Shown: in pieces, positions 36,992 through 46,444 of the stretch | Layout of the letters: every line of letters starts with the position of its first letter | How positions within the stretch are numbered: position 1 is the first letter of the stretch | Assembly (NCBI RefSeq): GCF_014652535.1 | Contig: NZ_BMYZ01000001.1 | Location: 1,922,001 to 1,986,000, forward strand | Length of the DNA: 64,000 nucleotides | Source: Cellvibrio zantedeschiae | GTDB taxonomy: Bacteria; Pseudomonadota; Gammaproteobacteria; Pseudomonadales; Cellvibrionaceae | Reading direction: 5' to 3' | Made by a program: the position numbers and the translations under genes | Notes under the pieces: generated by a model | The model's database searches: none | What the model was told of the DNA's origin: nothing | The model's input: only the letters and a program-made list of their open reading frames with translations

Positions 36992-37017
36992 GTTAAGAAG
37001 CGTTAAACAGCTACAAT
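36992..37017 (+). promoter_or_regulatory. Candidate CpxR box and promoter of cpxRA
   Basis: GTTAA-GAAGC-GTTAA (36992-37006) is a five-base direct repeat with five-base spacing, like the CpxR site GTAAA-N5-GTAAA. TACAAT at 37012-37017 is a possible -10. The repeat overlaps the -35 position, which fits autoactivation of cpxRA. Confidence 0.55.
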
Positions 37018-37085
37018 TTCAATGACACTCTAAAGTGGCTACTGCACACTTGCGGCATAACTTCTTCTAATAGTGATGATAATCC

Positions 37086-37784
37086 ATGAATAAACTCTTA
37101 CTCATCGATGACGACAAAGAACTTAGTCAACTACTCAGCGAATACCTCACCACTGAAGGCTTCGAAGTAATCGCCGCTTATGATGGTGAAGCAGGCGTCC
37201 AACTTGCAACTCAAGACCAGTATGCCGCTATTGTATTGGACGTCATGTTACCGATTCACAATGGTTTTGAAGTATTAAAAATTTTGCGTAAAACCCATCA
37301 AACACCAGTGCTTATGTTAACCGCAAAAGGCGATACGGTTGATCGAGTTATTGGCCTTGAAATAGGCGCAGATGATTACCTACCTAAACCCTGTGATCCA
37401 CGCGAATTGGTAGCGCGCATACGCGCGATTTTGCGCCGTTCACATAGCAATGAACCAAGCCCGACAAAACTTGAAAAAATCAGTTCTGGGCCACTCGTAT
37501 TGCATTTGGGTAGCCGCCACGTGACCTGGAATAACAGTGAAATTGTACTCACCGGTACGGAATTTAGTGTGTTGGAAATTTTGGTGCGCCAAGCCGGCCA
37601 AGTCATAAGCAAAGATGATATGACAGAACAAGCACTTAACCGCAAGCTCACACCTTATGATCGTAGTATCGACGTTCATGTCAGCAACATACGTAAAAAA
37701 TTAACGGCTGCAGGTGCAAACAAAGAATTAATTATTAACGTACGCGGCGCAGGCTACATGCTTACTTTGCACGAAGATAAATAA
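37086..37784 (+). CDS. cpxR: Envelope-stress response regulator CpxR
   Basis: A 232-residue OmpR-family regulator. The receiver has LLIDDDKELSQLLSEYL, phosphoacceptor Asp52 in VLDVMLP, HQTPVLMLTAKGDTVDRVIG and GADDYLPKPCDPRELVARIR, closely tracking Escherichia coli CpxR. The winged-helix domain contains DRSIDVHVSNIRKKL and NVRGAGYMLTL. It is followed after 6 bp by cpxA and is preceded by a candidate CpxR direct repeat. Confidence 0.93.
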   Translation: MNKLLLIDDDKELSQLLSEYLTTEGFEVIAAYDGEAGVQLATQDQYAAIVLDVMLPIHNGFEVLKILRKTHQTPVLMLTAKGDTVDRVIGLEIGADDYLPKPCDPRELVARIRAILRRSHSNEPSPTKLEKISSGPLVLHLGSRHVTWNNSEIVLTGTEFSVLEILVRQAGQVISKDDMTEQALNRKLTPYDRSIDVHVSNIRKKLTAAGANKELIINVRGAGYMLTLHEDK

Positions 37785-37790
37785 TTTTCT

Positions 37791-39200
37791 ATGACGCGGT
37801 TATACCTCAAAATATTTTTAACATTTTGGCTGATAACCGCCACCATCATCGTGGGTACCAATGTGGTAGTGCATTGGTTTGATATGACTCCCGATGGCAA
37901 TTTGCAAAACGCCCACTTAAATCATGATGAAGAGCCCGCCAAACGTTTGTTATTCCAAATGGCCGGCAGCATTATCAATCGCAACGCTGCAGATATTCGT
38001 AAAGACATACGCGCCCTGCCCGCCTGGTCTTCGCCATTTATTTTCGCACTCGACAATAACAATCAAGACGTTTTAAATCGCCTGCTCCCACCCGGCGTAC
38101 TCATGATGGCTGAGCAACTTAATGCCAAGCATCCTTACGAAAAAATTCAGGACAGGAACCGCAAACTTTTTGGCCGCTACATCACTTTGAATGATGGCGA
38201 TGTTATTAAATTGGTTACCATTTCTGACGGGCTTGATGAAGGCCCTGATCGCGATATTATTTGGGAACTTTTCATTAATAATATTTGGCCGCTATTACTC
38301 GTTTCAATTCTCGTAAGCGGTAGCGCGTGTTTTCTGCTTGCACGTCATTTCACCTCAAGCATTAAAAGCTTACAGGAGACCATTCAAAAAGTGTCTCATG
38401 GCGACTTGAGCGCACGCGTAAGTAAACATTTCAGCGGAAGAAAAGACGAAATTGCCGCTCTCGGCCGAGACTTTGACCACATGACTGCGCGCCTGGAAAA
38501 GGCCATGCTTGAACAAAAACGTTTAATTAAAGATGTGTCGCACGAATTGCGTACCCCACTCGCTCGCTTGCAATTCGCGCTTGCACTTGCACAACAGCGC
38601 AGCCAGGGAATTGTGGATAACGAACTTGAACGCATTAAGCAGGCAGCTGACTACTTGGGAAATATTATTACCGAGATTCTCTCTCTGCCTGTGCACGACC
38701 AACAAGGCTGGCAATTGGATGACACCCTGGATTTAGTTTCACTTTTGCAAAGTATTATCAGCGACTATGAGCAAATGGCGGATGAGAAATCTATCAGCAT
38801 CCATTTCAATAGCCATTGTGATGAAGCGTTGGTGGCAACTTACGGAAACATGCTGGTTGGAGTGTTCGAAAACATTTTGCGTAATGCAATTCACTACACA
38901 CCAATCGCAGGAAACATAAACGTTGGTTTATTGCATAAAACGGATGAGAATATTTTTTCTATTGAAATTGCAGACTCAGGCACAGGTGTTCCTGAGGAAT
39001 TGCTAAATGATATCTTCCAACCGTTCTTTCGCACTGATTCCGCGCGCGACAGGGAAAGTGGTGGTCACGGCTTAGGGCTGGCAATTGCCCATAGAAGCGT
39101 TACGCTTCACTATGGAAAAATTTGGGCGGAAAATAAACCGGAGGGTGGATTAAAAATTACGGTAGAAATTCCTGCACTCGCTGAAGAAGACGATGATTAA
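37791..39200 (+). CDS. cpxA: Envelope-stress sensor kinase CpxA
   Basis: A 469-residue membrane kinase. Transmembrane helices at about 7-27 and 164-186 flank a periplasmic sensor; then comes HAMP (SLQETIQKVSHGDLSARV), phosphorylation site His251 in DVSHELRTPLARLQFAL, and a catalytic domain with N box ENILRNAIHYTP, ADSGTGVP, and GGHGLGLAIAHRSV. N-terminal LYLKIFLTFWL matches CpxA. It pairs with cpxR. Confidence 0.92.
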   Translation: MTRLYLKIFLTFWLITATIIVGTNVVVHWFDMTPDGNLQNAHLNHDEEPAKRLLFQMAGSIINRNAADIRKDIRALPAWSSPFIFALDNNNQDVLNRLLPPGVLMMAEQLNAKHPYEKIQDRNRKLFGRYITLNDGDVIKLVTISDGLDEGPDRDIIWELFINNIWPLLLVSILVSGSACFLLARHFTSSIKSLQETIQKVSHGDLSARVSKHFSGRKDEIAALGRDFDHMTARLEKAMLEQKRLIKDVSHELRTPLARLQFALALAQQRSQGIVDNELERIKQAADYLGNIITEILSLPVHDQQGWQLDDTLDLVSLLQSIISDYEQMADEKSISIHFNSHCDEALVATYGNMLVGVFENILRNAIHYTPIAGNINVGLLHKTDENIFSIEIADSGTGVPEELLNDIFQPFFRTDSARDRESGGHGLGLAIAHRSVTLHYGKIWAENKPEGGLKITVEIPALAEEDDD

Positions 39201-39221
39201 CAAGCGAATTTATTCGCTTGT
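39200..39221 (+). terminator. Hairpin after cpxA
   Basis: ACAAGCGAAT and ATTCGCTTGT form a 10-bp perfect inverted repeat overlapping the cpxA stop and the stop of the convergent hpt gene. A T-rich stretch (TATTTGTT) follows on the plus strand. Confidence 0.6.
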
Positions 39222-39767
39222 ATTTGTTAACTCGTAAATCCCCGGCGCATTGCGCCAACCCCCTTCGTAATCCATTCCATAACCAAATACATAAGCATCT
39301 GGCACCAATAGAGCTACGTAATCAGCCGAAATAGCAGGAGAAAAATTTGCGATTTGCTTTTGGCAAAGCACGGCAATTTTAACGTCTTTAGCTCCTAGCT
39401 CGTAACATTTATCTGCAATTGCTTTGAGCGTGATACCGCGATCCAAAATATCATCAATCAATAACACCCTGCGATCTTTTAATCCCACATGAGGTTCGTG
39501 CAACCACATCAGCTCACGGGTGCCGAGATTTTCCTGGTAACGAGTCGCGTGTACATAATCAACTTCAAGATAAAAAGAAAGTCGCGGCACCACATAACCC
39601 ATCATGGGTAGCGCACCGCGCATAACACCAAGCACTACCGGACTTTCATTAGCGAAATCATTCGTTAATTGCTGGACAACAACATCTAATGCTTGTTCGA
39701 CTTCCTGCAAATTAAACAAGCATTTCGCGTTTTCATTTACTTGCTCAAGACTGCTAAAAAATTTCAT
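39210..39767 (-). CDS. hpt: Hypoxanthine phosphoribosyltransferase
   Basis: A 185-residue type-I phosphoribosyltransferase that salvages hypoxanthine (and possibly guanine) to nucleotides with PRPP. The PRPP-binding motif is VLLIDDILDRGITL. Other parts are VVLGVMRGALPMMG and DYVHATRYQENLGTRELMW, close to the HPRT group of Pseudomonas-like species. Its ATG overlaps the mgsA stop as TAATG, so it is translationally coupled. Confidence 0.92.
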   Translation of the reverse strand: MKFFSSLEQVNENAKCLFNLQEVEQALDVVVQQLTNDFANESPVVLGVMRGALPMMGYVVPRLSFYLEVDYVHATRYQENLGTRELMWLHEPHVGLKDRRVLLIDDILDRGITLKAIADKCYELGAKDVKIAVLCQKQIANFSPAISADYVALLVPDAYVFGYGMDYEGGWRNAPGIYELTNTSE

Positions 39768-40237
39768 TAGAGACTCACTGCGCGCTTGGCCAAATATGCC
39801 GCATAGTCAGGCACAGTTCTTGGTGACGGCGAATTAAATAATGGCGACGCGATTAAAAAATCTGCCGAAATATGATTACACGCAATAGGAATGTTCCATA
39901 CTGCGGCAATGCGTAACAGTGCCTTAACATCAGGATCATGGGGCATAGGTTCAAATGGATCCCAAAAGAAAATGAGAACATCCACTTCACCTTGGGTAAT
40001 TAACGCACCAACTTGTTGGTCGCCACCCAAAGGGCCGCTAATTAATTTTTTTATGGGTAAGCCGGTGTCTTGCTCAATAATCATGCCGGTAGTGCCAGTC
40101 GCATAAAGATTATGATTTAGCAATTCGGCTTTATGCTCTTTACACCAGGCAACCATATCTTGCTTTTTATTATCGTGTGCAATGAGCGCAATATTTTTTT
40201 TTGCACCAAGCGTTACTTGTTTAAATTCCATTGTCAT
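39767..40237 (-). CDS. mgsA: Methylglyoxal synthase MgsA
   Basis: MgsA (156 aa) converts dihydroxyacetone phosphate to methylglyoxal and phosphate, bypassing glycolysis under phosphate shortage. It shows IALIAHDNKKQDMVAWC at the start, LYATGTTGMIIEQ, the active-site loop SGPLGGDQQVG with the catalytic Asp, and FFWDPFEPMPHDPDVKALLR. ATG 40237 is used; a second ATG two codons later is possible, and an upstream TTG is unlikely. It is upstream of hpt in a two-gene operon. Confidence 0.94.
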   Translation of the reverse strand: MTMEFKQVTLGAKKNIALIAHDNKKQDMVAWCKEHKAELLNHNLYATGTTGMIIEQDTGLPIKKLISGPLGGDQQVGALITQGEVDVLIFFWDPFEPMPHDPDVKALLRIAAVWNIPIACNHISADFLIASPLFNSPSPRTVPDYAAYLAKRAVSL

Positions 40238-40257
40238 CACCAAAGGTAAAATGCAAA

Positions 40258-40296
40258 AACAAAAAAGGCCTTGGCTAGAGTATAGCCAAGGCCTTT
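40258..40296 (-). terminator. Strong terminator after htpG
   Basis: AAAGGCCTTGGCTA, loop GAGTA, TAGCCAAGGCCTTT is a perfect 14-bp stem. On the minus strand it is followed by TTTTTTGTTTTTG, a clear U-tract, so it ends htpG 20 bases past its stop. Confidence 0.92.
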
Positions 40297-40316
40297 GATT
40301 ATTGACAGGTTTAAGC

Positions 40317-42218
40317 TTAGTTGCTTAGTTCCAGCAACAACTTGTTTAAACGTTGCACATAAGCCGCAGGGTCTTGTAGCTGTGCACCTTCAGCAAGATT
40401 TGCCTGATCAAAAAGGATGTGCGCCAAATCACCAAATCGTGTTTCGTTGCCTTCCTGCTCCAATTTTTTAACCAATGGATGCTCAGGATTCAATTCAAAG
40501 ATTGGTTTTGAATCTGGCAACTTCTGTCCAGCTTGCTCAAGAATACGACGCATTTGTGCGCCCATATCATGTTCAGCCACTACCACGCATGCAGGTGAAT
40601 CTGTTAGACGATCAGTAATGCGCACTTCTGCAACTTCTTCAGTCAAAGCCGCTTTTACACGCTCTAACAGAGGTTTTAATTGCTCAGCGACTTTTTCTTT
40701 AGCTTGCTTCTCTTCTTCAGTATCAAGCTTACCTAAATCCAACTCACCCTTACCTACGTCTTGCAAAGACTTGCCGTCAAACTCAGACAAATGGCTCATT
40801 AACCACTCATCTACACGATCGGTTAACAACAATACTTCAATGCCTTTTTTACGGAACACTTCCAAGTGAGGGCTGTTTTTTGCAGTGTTGAAATTTTCAG
40901 CCGCAATGTAGTAAATCTTTTCCTGCCCTTCTTTCATTCGCGCAACATAGTCTTCCAGTGATTGGCTTTGTTCAGCGTCACCAGTATGAGTCGTTGCGAA
41001 GCGTAATAGCTTGGCAATTTTTTCACGATTAGCAAAATCTTCTGCTGGGCCTTCTTTCAACACCTGACCAAATTCTTTCCAAAATTTGGTGTAATTTTCT
41101 GGTTCACCACTGGCCATTTTCGACAACATATCCAACACTCGCTTGGTCAAAGCACCACGCATAGTGTCGATATTGGGATCTTTCTGCAAAATTTCACGCG
41201 ATACGTTCAACGACAAATCGTTTGAATCCACCACGCCTTTAATAAAGCGCAAATAGAGCGGCAGGAATTGTTCAGCATCGTCCATAATGAAAGTGCGTTG
41301 TACATATAACTTCACACCACGGGATGCATCGCGGTTGTACAAATCGAATGGAGCGCGAGCAGGAACATAAAGCAAACTGGTGTAATCCAAATTACCTTCA
41401 ACGCGGTTATGGCTCCAGGTTAATGGTTCAGCATAGTCATGACTTACGTGCTTATAGAATTCTTTGTACTCTTCGTCTGTTACATCACTGCGTGAGCGAG
41501 TCCAGAGTGCTGTTGCAGTATTGATAACTTCATCTTCAGAAGCTTCAGTTGCATCGCCATCAACAGCGACAGGTTTTTGCATCACAACAGGAATGGCAAT
41601 ATGATCTGAATATTTTTTGATGATGGTGCGCAAACGCCAATTATCGGCAAACTCCAAAGCATCTTCTTTCAGATGCAATTCAACAGTCATACCACGTTGC
41701 GTTTTTTCAACTGTTTCTACACTGAATTCCGCATCACCTGAACATTCCCAACGCACAGCTTCGTTAACCGGGGCACCCGCGCGACGAGTAGTTACAACGA
41801 CTTTATCGGCAACAATAAAGGCAGAATAAAAACCTACACCAAATTGACCAATCAGTTGGGCATCTTTCTTCTGATCGCCACTCAACTTTTGCATAAAGTT
41901 AGCAGTACCTGACTTGGCAATGGTGCCCAGGTTTTCAATCACTTCATCGCGAGACATACCAATGCCGTTATCGCTGATAGTGATTGTCTTGGCATCTTTA
42001 TCAAAACTCACACGGATTTTTAACTCGGTATCACCTTCGTACAAATCACCGTTAGACACAGCCTCAAAACGCAATTTATCTGCTGCATCCGACGCATTTG
42101 ATACCAACTCCCGCAAAAATATTTCGCGGTTGGAATACAGCGAGTGAATCATCAAATGCAATAATTGTTTGGCTTCTGTTTGAAAGCCGCGCGTTTCTTT
42201 ACGAGCATCTACAGTCAT
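40317..42218 (-). CDS. htpG: Molecular chaperone HtpG (Hsp90)
   Basis: HtpG (633 aa) is the bacterial Hsp90. The N-terminal ATPase domain has [16 protein letters not shown] with the catalytic Glu, and [20 protein letters not shown] and [15 protein letters not shown]. The middle and C-terminal domains include [15 protein letters not shown] and the final dimerisation region. ATG 42218 gives [12 protein letters not shown] and has AGGGG upstream; the longer frame to 42290 is not supported. It is preceded by a sigma-32 promoter. Confidence 0.97.
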   Translation of the reverse strand: MTVDARKETRGFQTEAKQLLHLMIHSLYSNREIFLRELVSNASDAADKLRFEAVSNGDLYEGDTELKIRVSFDKDAKTITISDNGIGMSRDEVIENLGTIAKSGTANFMQKLSGDQKKDAQLIGQFGVGFYSAFIVADKVVVTTRRAGAPVNEAVRWECSGDAEFSVETVEKTQRGMTVELHLKEDALEFADNWRLRTIIKKYSDHIAIPVVMQKPVAVDGDATEASEDEVINTATALWTRSRSDVTDEEYKEFYKHVSHDYAEPLTWSHNRVEGNLDYTSLLYVPARAPFDLYNRDASRGVKLYVQRTFIMDDAEQFLPLYLRFIKGVVDSNDLSLNVSREILQKDPNIDTMRGALTKRVLDMLSKMASGEPENYTKFWKEFGQVLKEGPAEDFANREKIAKLLRFATTHTGDAEQSQSLEDYVARMKEGQEKIYYIAAENFNTAKNSPHLEVFRKKGIEVLLLTDRVDEWLMSHLSEFDGKSLQDVGKGELDLGKLDTEEEKQAKEKVAEQLKPLLERVKAALTEEVAEVRITDRLTDSPACVVVAEHDMGAQMRRILEQAGQKLPDSKPIFELNPEHPLVKKLEQEGNETRFGDLAHILFDQANLAEGAQLQDPAAYVQRLNKLLLELSN

Positions 42219-42291
42219 GGTGGAACCCCTAATAAAATGCAAAATAACGATAAACGGCCTTTGGCTAGCCAGCCAAAAACCTATGAACACA

Positions 42292-42319
42292 AAATGGGGC
42301 GAAACGAAGCGAAATCAAG
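42292..42319 (-). promoter_or_regulatory. Sigma-32 heat-shock promoter for htpG
   Basis: On the minus strand CTTGATT and CCCCATTT are spaced by 13 bases, fitting the RpoH consensus CTTGAAA-N13-CCCCATNT at 13 of 15 positions. The leader would be about 67 bases and contains a small palindrome at 42261-42276. Confidence 0.8.
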
Positions 42320-42373
42320 GGGAACGGCATAAAAATATGCGTTTAGCTCAAACTTTAGCCATGGCAATAACAA

Positions 42374-42398
42374 AAAAGCCCGCAATAAGCGGGCTTTT
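42374..42398 (-). terminator. Terminator after tRNA-Val
   Basis: AAAAGCCCGC, loop AATAA, GCGGGCTTTT is a perfect 10-bp stem followed by a T-run on the minus strand, 23 bases past the tRNA 3' end. Confidence 0.88.
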
Positions 42399-42420
42399 GA
42401 AAAACTGTCACGTTAAATAG

Positions 42421-42497
42421 TGGTAGGACTAAGCAGACTCGAACTGCTGACCCCCACCATGTCAAGGTGGTGCTCTAACCAACTGAGCTATAGTCCT
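42421..42497 (-). tRNA. tRNA-Val (anticodon GAC)
   Basis: The 77-base minus-strand cloverleaf has acceptor AGGACTA/TAGTCCT, D stem GCTC/GAGC, anticodon stem CCACC/GGTGG with loop TTGACAT (anticodon GAC), T stem AGCAG/CTGCT with TTCGAGT, discriminator A and encoded CCA. It decodes GUC and GUU valine codons. It sits between htpG and the polysaccharide operon. Confidence 0.95.
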
Positions 42498-42593
42498 ATA
42501 CGTGCGGCGCGCACTTTACCAGTTGCATCTATGCCAATCAAGCAGGGATAATCAATTTCATAAGAATCACCCTGGATGAGGATATTGGGCCGC

Positions 42594-43466
42594 ATGAGAA
42601 TTGCCGTTACAGGCGCTAATGGTTTTGTTGGACAAGCCCTTTGCCCTTTCTTACAAAATCGCTTGCAAGCCGACCTTGTCAGCCTGACGCGCAACCCCTC
42701 CACATCTGCCAATAAACAGCTGGCGCTTTCTGCAACTGACGAAGAGTTAATTGCAGGCCTTGAGGGCGTGGATTGCCTGATTCATTTGGCGGCTCGTGCG
42801 CACACTCGCAATTCAACTCCTGATGATTTTGAGCGCGATAATCTTGCCTTGACCAATCGCGTTGCTGACTTATGTGTTGCAGCAAAAATTCCCCGTTTGA
42901 TTTATCTCAGCAGTATAAAAGTGAACGGTAACTCCACCAACGGGCGGCCACCTTTTTCAGCAGATGAAACTCCGCAACCGGAAGATATTTACGGCCAATC
43001 CAAGCTTGCCAGCGAAATAGCGGTAAAAGAGCGCCTCATAAACTCGCAAACATATTGGGTAATTATTCGACCGCCGCTAGTGTATGGCGACAAGAATAAA
43101 GGCAACTTACATTCGCTTGAAACATTAATAGATAAACGCTTCCCGTTGCCCTTTGACAAGATCCACAACCAGCGTGATTTAGTATCTATCGAAAATTTAT
43201 GCGAATTGATTGCGCTTTGTGCAACACACCCACAAGCTATCCATGAGATTTTTTTGGTCAGCGATGGAGTTGCGCGTAGCACAAAAGAAATTATTCAGTT
43301 ACTTGCTGACCGTAAACATCAATCACCATATTTTTTTAATGTTCCAGATTGGGTTTTTACACTTATAAAAAAATTTTCACCTCAAGCAATCGAGCGATTA
43401 ACAGGAAATTTGCAAGTGAACATCGCTAAAACCAAATCACTTTTGGGATGGAGCCCGCGCAACTAA
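42594..43466 (+). CDS. NAD-dependent sugar-nucleotide epimerase/dehydratase
   Basis: A 290-residue extended short-chain dehydrogenase. The NAD-binding loop is AVTGANGFVGQAL, followed by CLIHLAARAH; the active site is YGQSKLASE (YxxxK) with the preceding Ser of YLSSIKVNGN. RPPLVYG is also typical. It resembles the GalE/WbpV-type epimerases that act on UDP-GlcNAc derivatives; the exact substrate is uncertain. ATG 42594 is preferred over 42576. Its stop overlaps the next gene as TAATG. Confidence 0.85.
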   Translation: MRIAVTGANGFVGQALCPFLQNRLQADLVSLTRNPSTSANKQLALSATDEELIAGLEGVDCLIHLAARAHTRNSTPDDFERDNLALTNRVADLCVAAKIPRLIYLSSIKVNGNSTNGRPPFSADETPQPEDIYGQSKLASEIAVKERLINSQTYWVIIRPPLVYGDKNKGNLHSLETLIDKRFPLPFDKIHNQRDLVSIENLCELIALCATHPQAIHEIFLVSDGVARSTKEIIQLLADRKHQSPYFFNVPDWVFTLIKKFSPQAIERLTGNLQVNIAKTKSLLGWSPRN

Positions 43467-44473
43467 TGGGCTTAATTATCGCTTTATTTTTTATTCTATG
43501 CATTGCAGGGTATTTTATAACCAGGGCATTAATCTCATACGCTCATAAAAAGCAGTTGCTTGATGTAGCCAATCATCGCAGCTCCCATACACAAGCTACA
43601 CCGCGAATCGGTGGTTTGAGCTTTGTTGTTCTCATAAGTTTGTTAGTTTTTACTTATGCATTGTTGAATAATAAAATAAGCACAAATATTTTACTTTTTA
43701 TTCTTCTACCAATCGTATTGGTCGCTTTAACCGGCTTAGTGGATGACCTTAAAGGTCTTAGTCAAGCTGCGCGATTCATAATATATTTTTTCTGCTCGGT
43801 AGTTGCGCTGGGCAATTTACAATCGTTCTTTTCTCAAGCTTCCTGGCTCATTGTGCTCGAAGGCCTATTGTTGAGCTTAAGCCTATCCTGGCTGATCAAC
43901 TTATTTAATTTTATGGACGGCATAGATGGAATTGCCGCCAGCGAAAGCATTTTTGTCCTTGCTGCCCTCGCCTTCTTTTCCTATCAGGGAGGTGAAATTA
44001 ACCTGAGCTATTTCCTGCTCTTATGCACAGCACCTGTGATAGGTTTCCTCGCACTTAATTGGCAGCCTGCAAAAATTTTTATGGGCGATATTGGCAGCAC
44101 TTTTTTAGGATGCTTAATTGGCTGCTTATGTCTCTATGCCATCAACACAAAGCTCATAAGTATTTGTTCAGTAATTATTTTACTGGGATGTTTCATCGTC
44201 GATGCCAGCTGGACTTTGGCTTATCGTATATTAAGCGGGCAAAAGTGGTATTTGGCGCATCGCAGTCACCATTATCAAATCCTGTCACGCAAACTTGGTT
44301 CTCATCAAAAGGTGAGCTTGCGTTATTCTTTGGTAAATCTGGTCTGGTTACTTCCATTAGCACTAACCGCGTTCCACTATAAGGAATACGCATTACTCAT
44401 TACTACAATTTCCCTGTTACCTTTGATATGGCGGTGCTTTATAATCGGCGCAGGTAAATCCGAACAAAATTGA
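43466..44473 (+). CDS. wbpL: WecA/WbpL-type polyprenyl-phosphate sugar-1-phosphate transferase
   Basis: A 335-residue multi-pass membrane enzyme of the MraY/WecA family that starts glycan chains on undecaprenyl phosphate. Diagnostic motifs are SSHTQATPRIGGLSF, LTGLVDDLKGLSQAARF, NFMDGIDGIAASE, LALNWQPAKIFMGDIGSTFLG and HRSHHYQILSRK. The TAATG overlap with the upstream epimerase supports the start at 43466; ATG 43448 is an alternative. It likely initiates O-antigen or a related polysaccharide, as WbpL does in Pseudomonas. Confidence 0.9.
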   Translation: MGLIIALFFILCIAGYFITRALISYAHKKQLLDVANHRSSHTQATPRIGGLSFVVLISLLVFTYALLNNKISTNILLFILLPIVLVALTGLVDDLKGLSQAARFIIYFFCSVVALGNLQSFFSQASWLIVLEGLLLSLSLSWLINLFNFMDGIDGIAASESIFVLAALAFFSYQGGEINLSYFLLLCTAPVIGFLALNWQPAKIFMGDIGSTFLGCLIGCLCLYAINTKLISICSVIILLGCFIVDASWTLAYRILSGQKWYLAHRSHHYQILSRKLGSHQKVSLRYSLVNLVWLLPLALTAFHYKEYALLITTISLLPLIWRCFIIGAGKSEQN

Positions 44474-44515
44474 GTTGCCCACCGAACTCACAACAGGCCA
44501 CGAGAAAAAGCCCTC

Positions 44516-46444
44516 ATGAATAGCTTACTCGCCAAATTCCTGAATGCACCGCGCCCGATAAAACGCGCGATAAGTGTCGCTTACGATGTTGTAGCGATTT
44601 CGGTCGCCTTTTATTTGGCCTATGTGTTACGTCTCAGCCAATTGGAATTTCATTTTAGCTTACAGGAACTACTCTGCCTTGTAGCTACTATTGTAATTTC
44701 TATTGCGCTTTTTGTTCGCATGGGACTCTACCGCGCCATATTGCGCTACATTCCTCCACAAGCCATTGTGACAATATTAATTGGCATAGTCGCGTCCAGC
44801 TTCGCCATGATCGCTACCGGTTTCTATTTGCACGCGTTTTTACCGCGCTCTGTTCCTGTTATATATTCTTTTATCGCACTGTTTCTAATTGGTTTGCCGC
44901 GCCTAATGTTTCGTAGCCTTTTGCAATTTTTCACCCCAAAGGGTAATGCAAATGTCATTATTTACGGTGCAGGCGAATCTGGTCATTACCTGGCATCACA
45001 ACTTAATAAAAGCGTGCAATATAAACCGGTTGCTTTTGTAGACGACAACGAAAAACTACATCAAAGTAATTTACGTGGCATTAAAGTTTATAGTCCCACT
45101 GAACTTCCTCATTTGGTTAAAAAATTTAACGCAAAGAAAATACTTCTCGCCTTGGATACTGCGAACCAACAGCAAACCATAAATATTGTCAGAGCCTTGG
45201 AAAAACTGCCGGTACAAATTCAGGCAATCCCGCCCTTAAACGATCTCATTAACGGCACAGCACATATTGAAGAATTCCGCTCAATTCAAATTGAAGAGTT
45301 GCTGGGGCGCGAACCTGTAGCACCGGCAGCTTCATTATTGGAAGTTAATATCACTAATAAAGTTGTTATGGTTACTGGTGCTGGCGGCTCCATTGGTTCC
45401 GAAATTTGTCGGCAGGTAATCGCCCTCAAGCCCGCAGCGATTGTTTTATTTGAGCGATGTGAATTTAATCTTTACCAAATTAACGATGAGCTTCTATCTT
45501 TAGGTGCTGACAACTCAATAAAAATCTATCCAATATTAGGGTCGATTAATAATGAAGCCCTGCTTGAAAATATAATGAAGTCCTTTCACGTAGAAACACT
45601 TTATCACGCAGCAGCTTATAAGCACGTGCCTTTGGTTGAATACAATATCCTGGAAGGCACCAACAACAATTTATTTGGCACTCTTAAAACAGCAAAGGCT
45701 GCTATAGCTGCGAAAGTAGAACACTTTGTATTGATATCTTCGGATAAAGCGGTGCGCCCCACTAATGTAATGGGTGCAACTAAACGTCTTGCAGAATTGG
45801 TATTGCAAGCACTTGCAACCCAAAATCATTCAACCATATTTAGCATGGTGCGCTTTGGCAATGTGCTCGACTCTTCCGGCAGCGTAGTACCAAAATTCCG
45901 CGAGCAAATTAAACGCGGCGGCCCTATCACGGTGACGCATCCTGAAATTACTCGCTACTTTATGACCATGAGTGAGGCGGCACAACTCGTTATCCAAGCT
46001 GGCGCTATGGCACAAGGCGGCGATGTATTTGTATTGGAAATGGGAGAACCGGTTAAGATTGTTAACCTCGCAACCGAAATGGCATTCTTATCGGGATATA
46101 GTATTAAGTCCGAAGCCAATCCCGACGGCGATATAGAAATTAAATTTACCGGATTAAGACCCGGAGAAAAGCTTTATGAAGAATTATTAGTGGGTGAAAA
46201 CTGCGAAGGAACAGAACACGCACGAATTCTACGTGCCAATGAAAAATCAATCCCACTACCTGAACTGGAAACTTACTTAGGTGTTTTACAAAGTCATATT
46301 GAAAAATTTAACCATAACGCATTATTCAATGCGCTAAAACAACCCTTTGTTGAATTTAATGCTGCGGATAATACGGAAGATTTATTGCATTACGTTCGCA
46401 CTAACAATGTCGTTCAACTTAAAACCAATAAGCATCACAAGTAA
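44516..46444 (+). CDS. wbpM: WbpM/CapD-type nucleotide-sugar 4,6-dehydratase
   Basis: A 642-residue inner-membrane dehydratase. Four transmembrane helices in the first 130 residues are followed by a first Rossmann domain (NVIIYGAGESGHYLASQL) and the catalytic SDR domain (VMVTGAGGSIGSEICRQV, AAYKHVPLVEYN, SSDKAVRPTNVMGATKR). Family members convert UDP-GlcNAc to a 4-keto-6-deoxy sugar needed for N-acetyl-fucosamine or quinovosamine. The last codons overlap the next gene as TAATG. Confidence 0.93.
   Translation: MNSLLAKFLNAPRPIKRAISVAYDVVAISVAFYLAYVLRLSQLEFHFSLQELLCLVATIVISIALFVRMGLYRAILRYIPPQAIVTILIGIVASSFAMIATGFYLHAFLPRSVPVIYSFIALFLIGLPRLMFRSLLQFFTPKGNANVIIYGAGESGHYLASQLNKSVQYKPVAFVDDNEKLHQSNLRGIKVYSPTELPHLVKKFNAKKILLALDTANQQQTINIVRALEKLPVQIQAIPPLNDLINGTAHIEEFRSIQIEELLGREPVAPAASLLEVNITNKVVMVTGAGGSIGSEICRQVIALKPAAIVLFERCEFNLYQINDELLSLGADNSIKIYPILGSINNEALLENIMKSFHVETLYHAAAYKHVPLVEYNILEGTNNNLFGTLKTAKAAIAAKVEHFVLISSDKAVRPTNVMGATKRLAELVLQALATQNHSTIFSMVRFGNVLDSSGSVVPKFREQIKRGGPITVTHPEITRYFMTMSEAAQLVIQAGAMAQGGDVFVLEMGEPVKIVNLATEMAFLSGYSIKSEANPDGDIEIKFTGLRPGEKLYEELLVGENCEGTEHARILRANEKSIPLPELETYLGVLQSHIEKFNHNALFNALKQPFVEFNAADNTEDLLHYVRTNNVVQLKTNKHHK

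Noticed and set aside
42261..42276. RNA thermometer in the htpG leader
   Set aside because: The palindrome TTGGCTAGCCAGCCAA is upstream of the ribosome site and does not pair with it; the sigma-32 promoter explains heat control.
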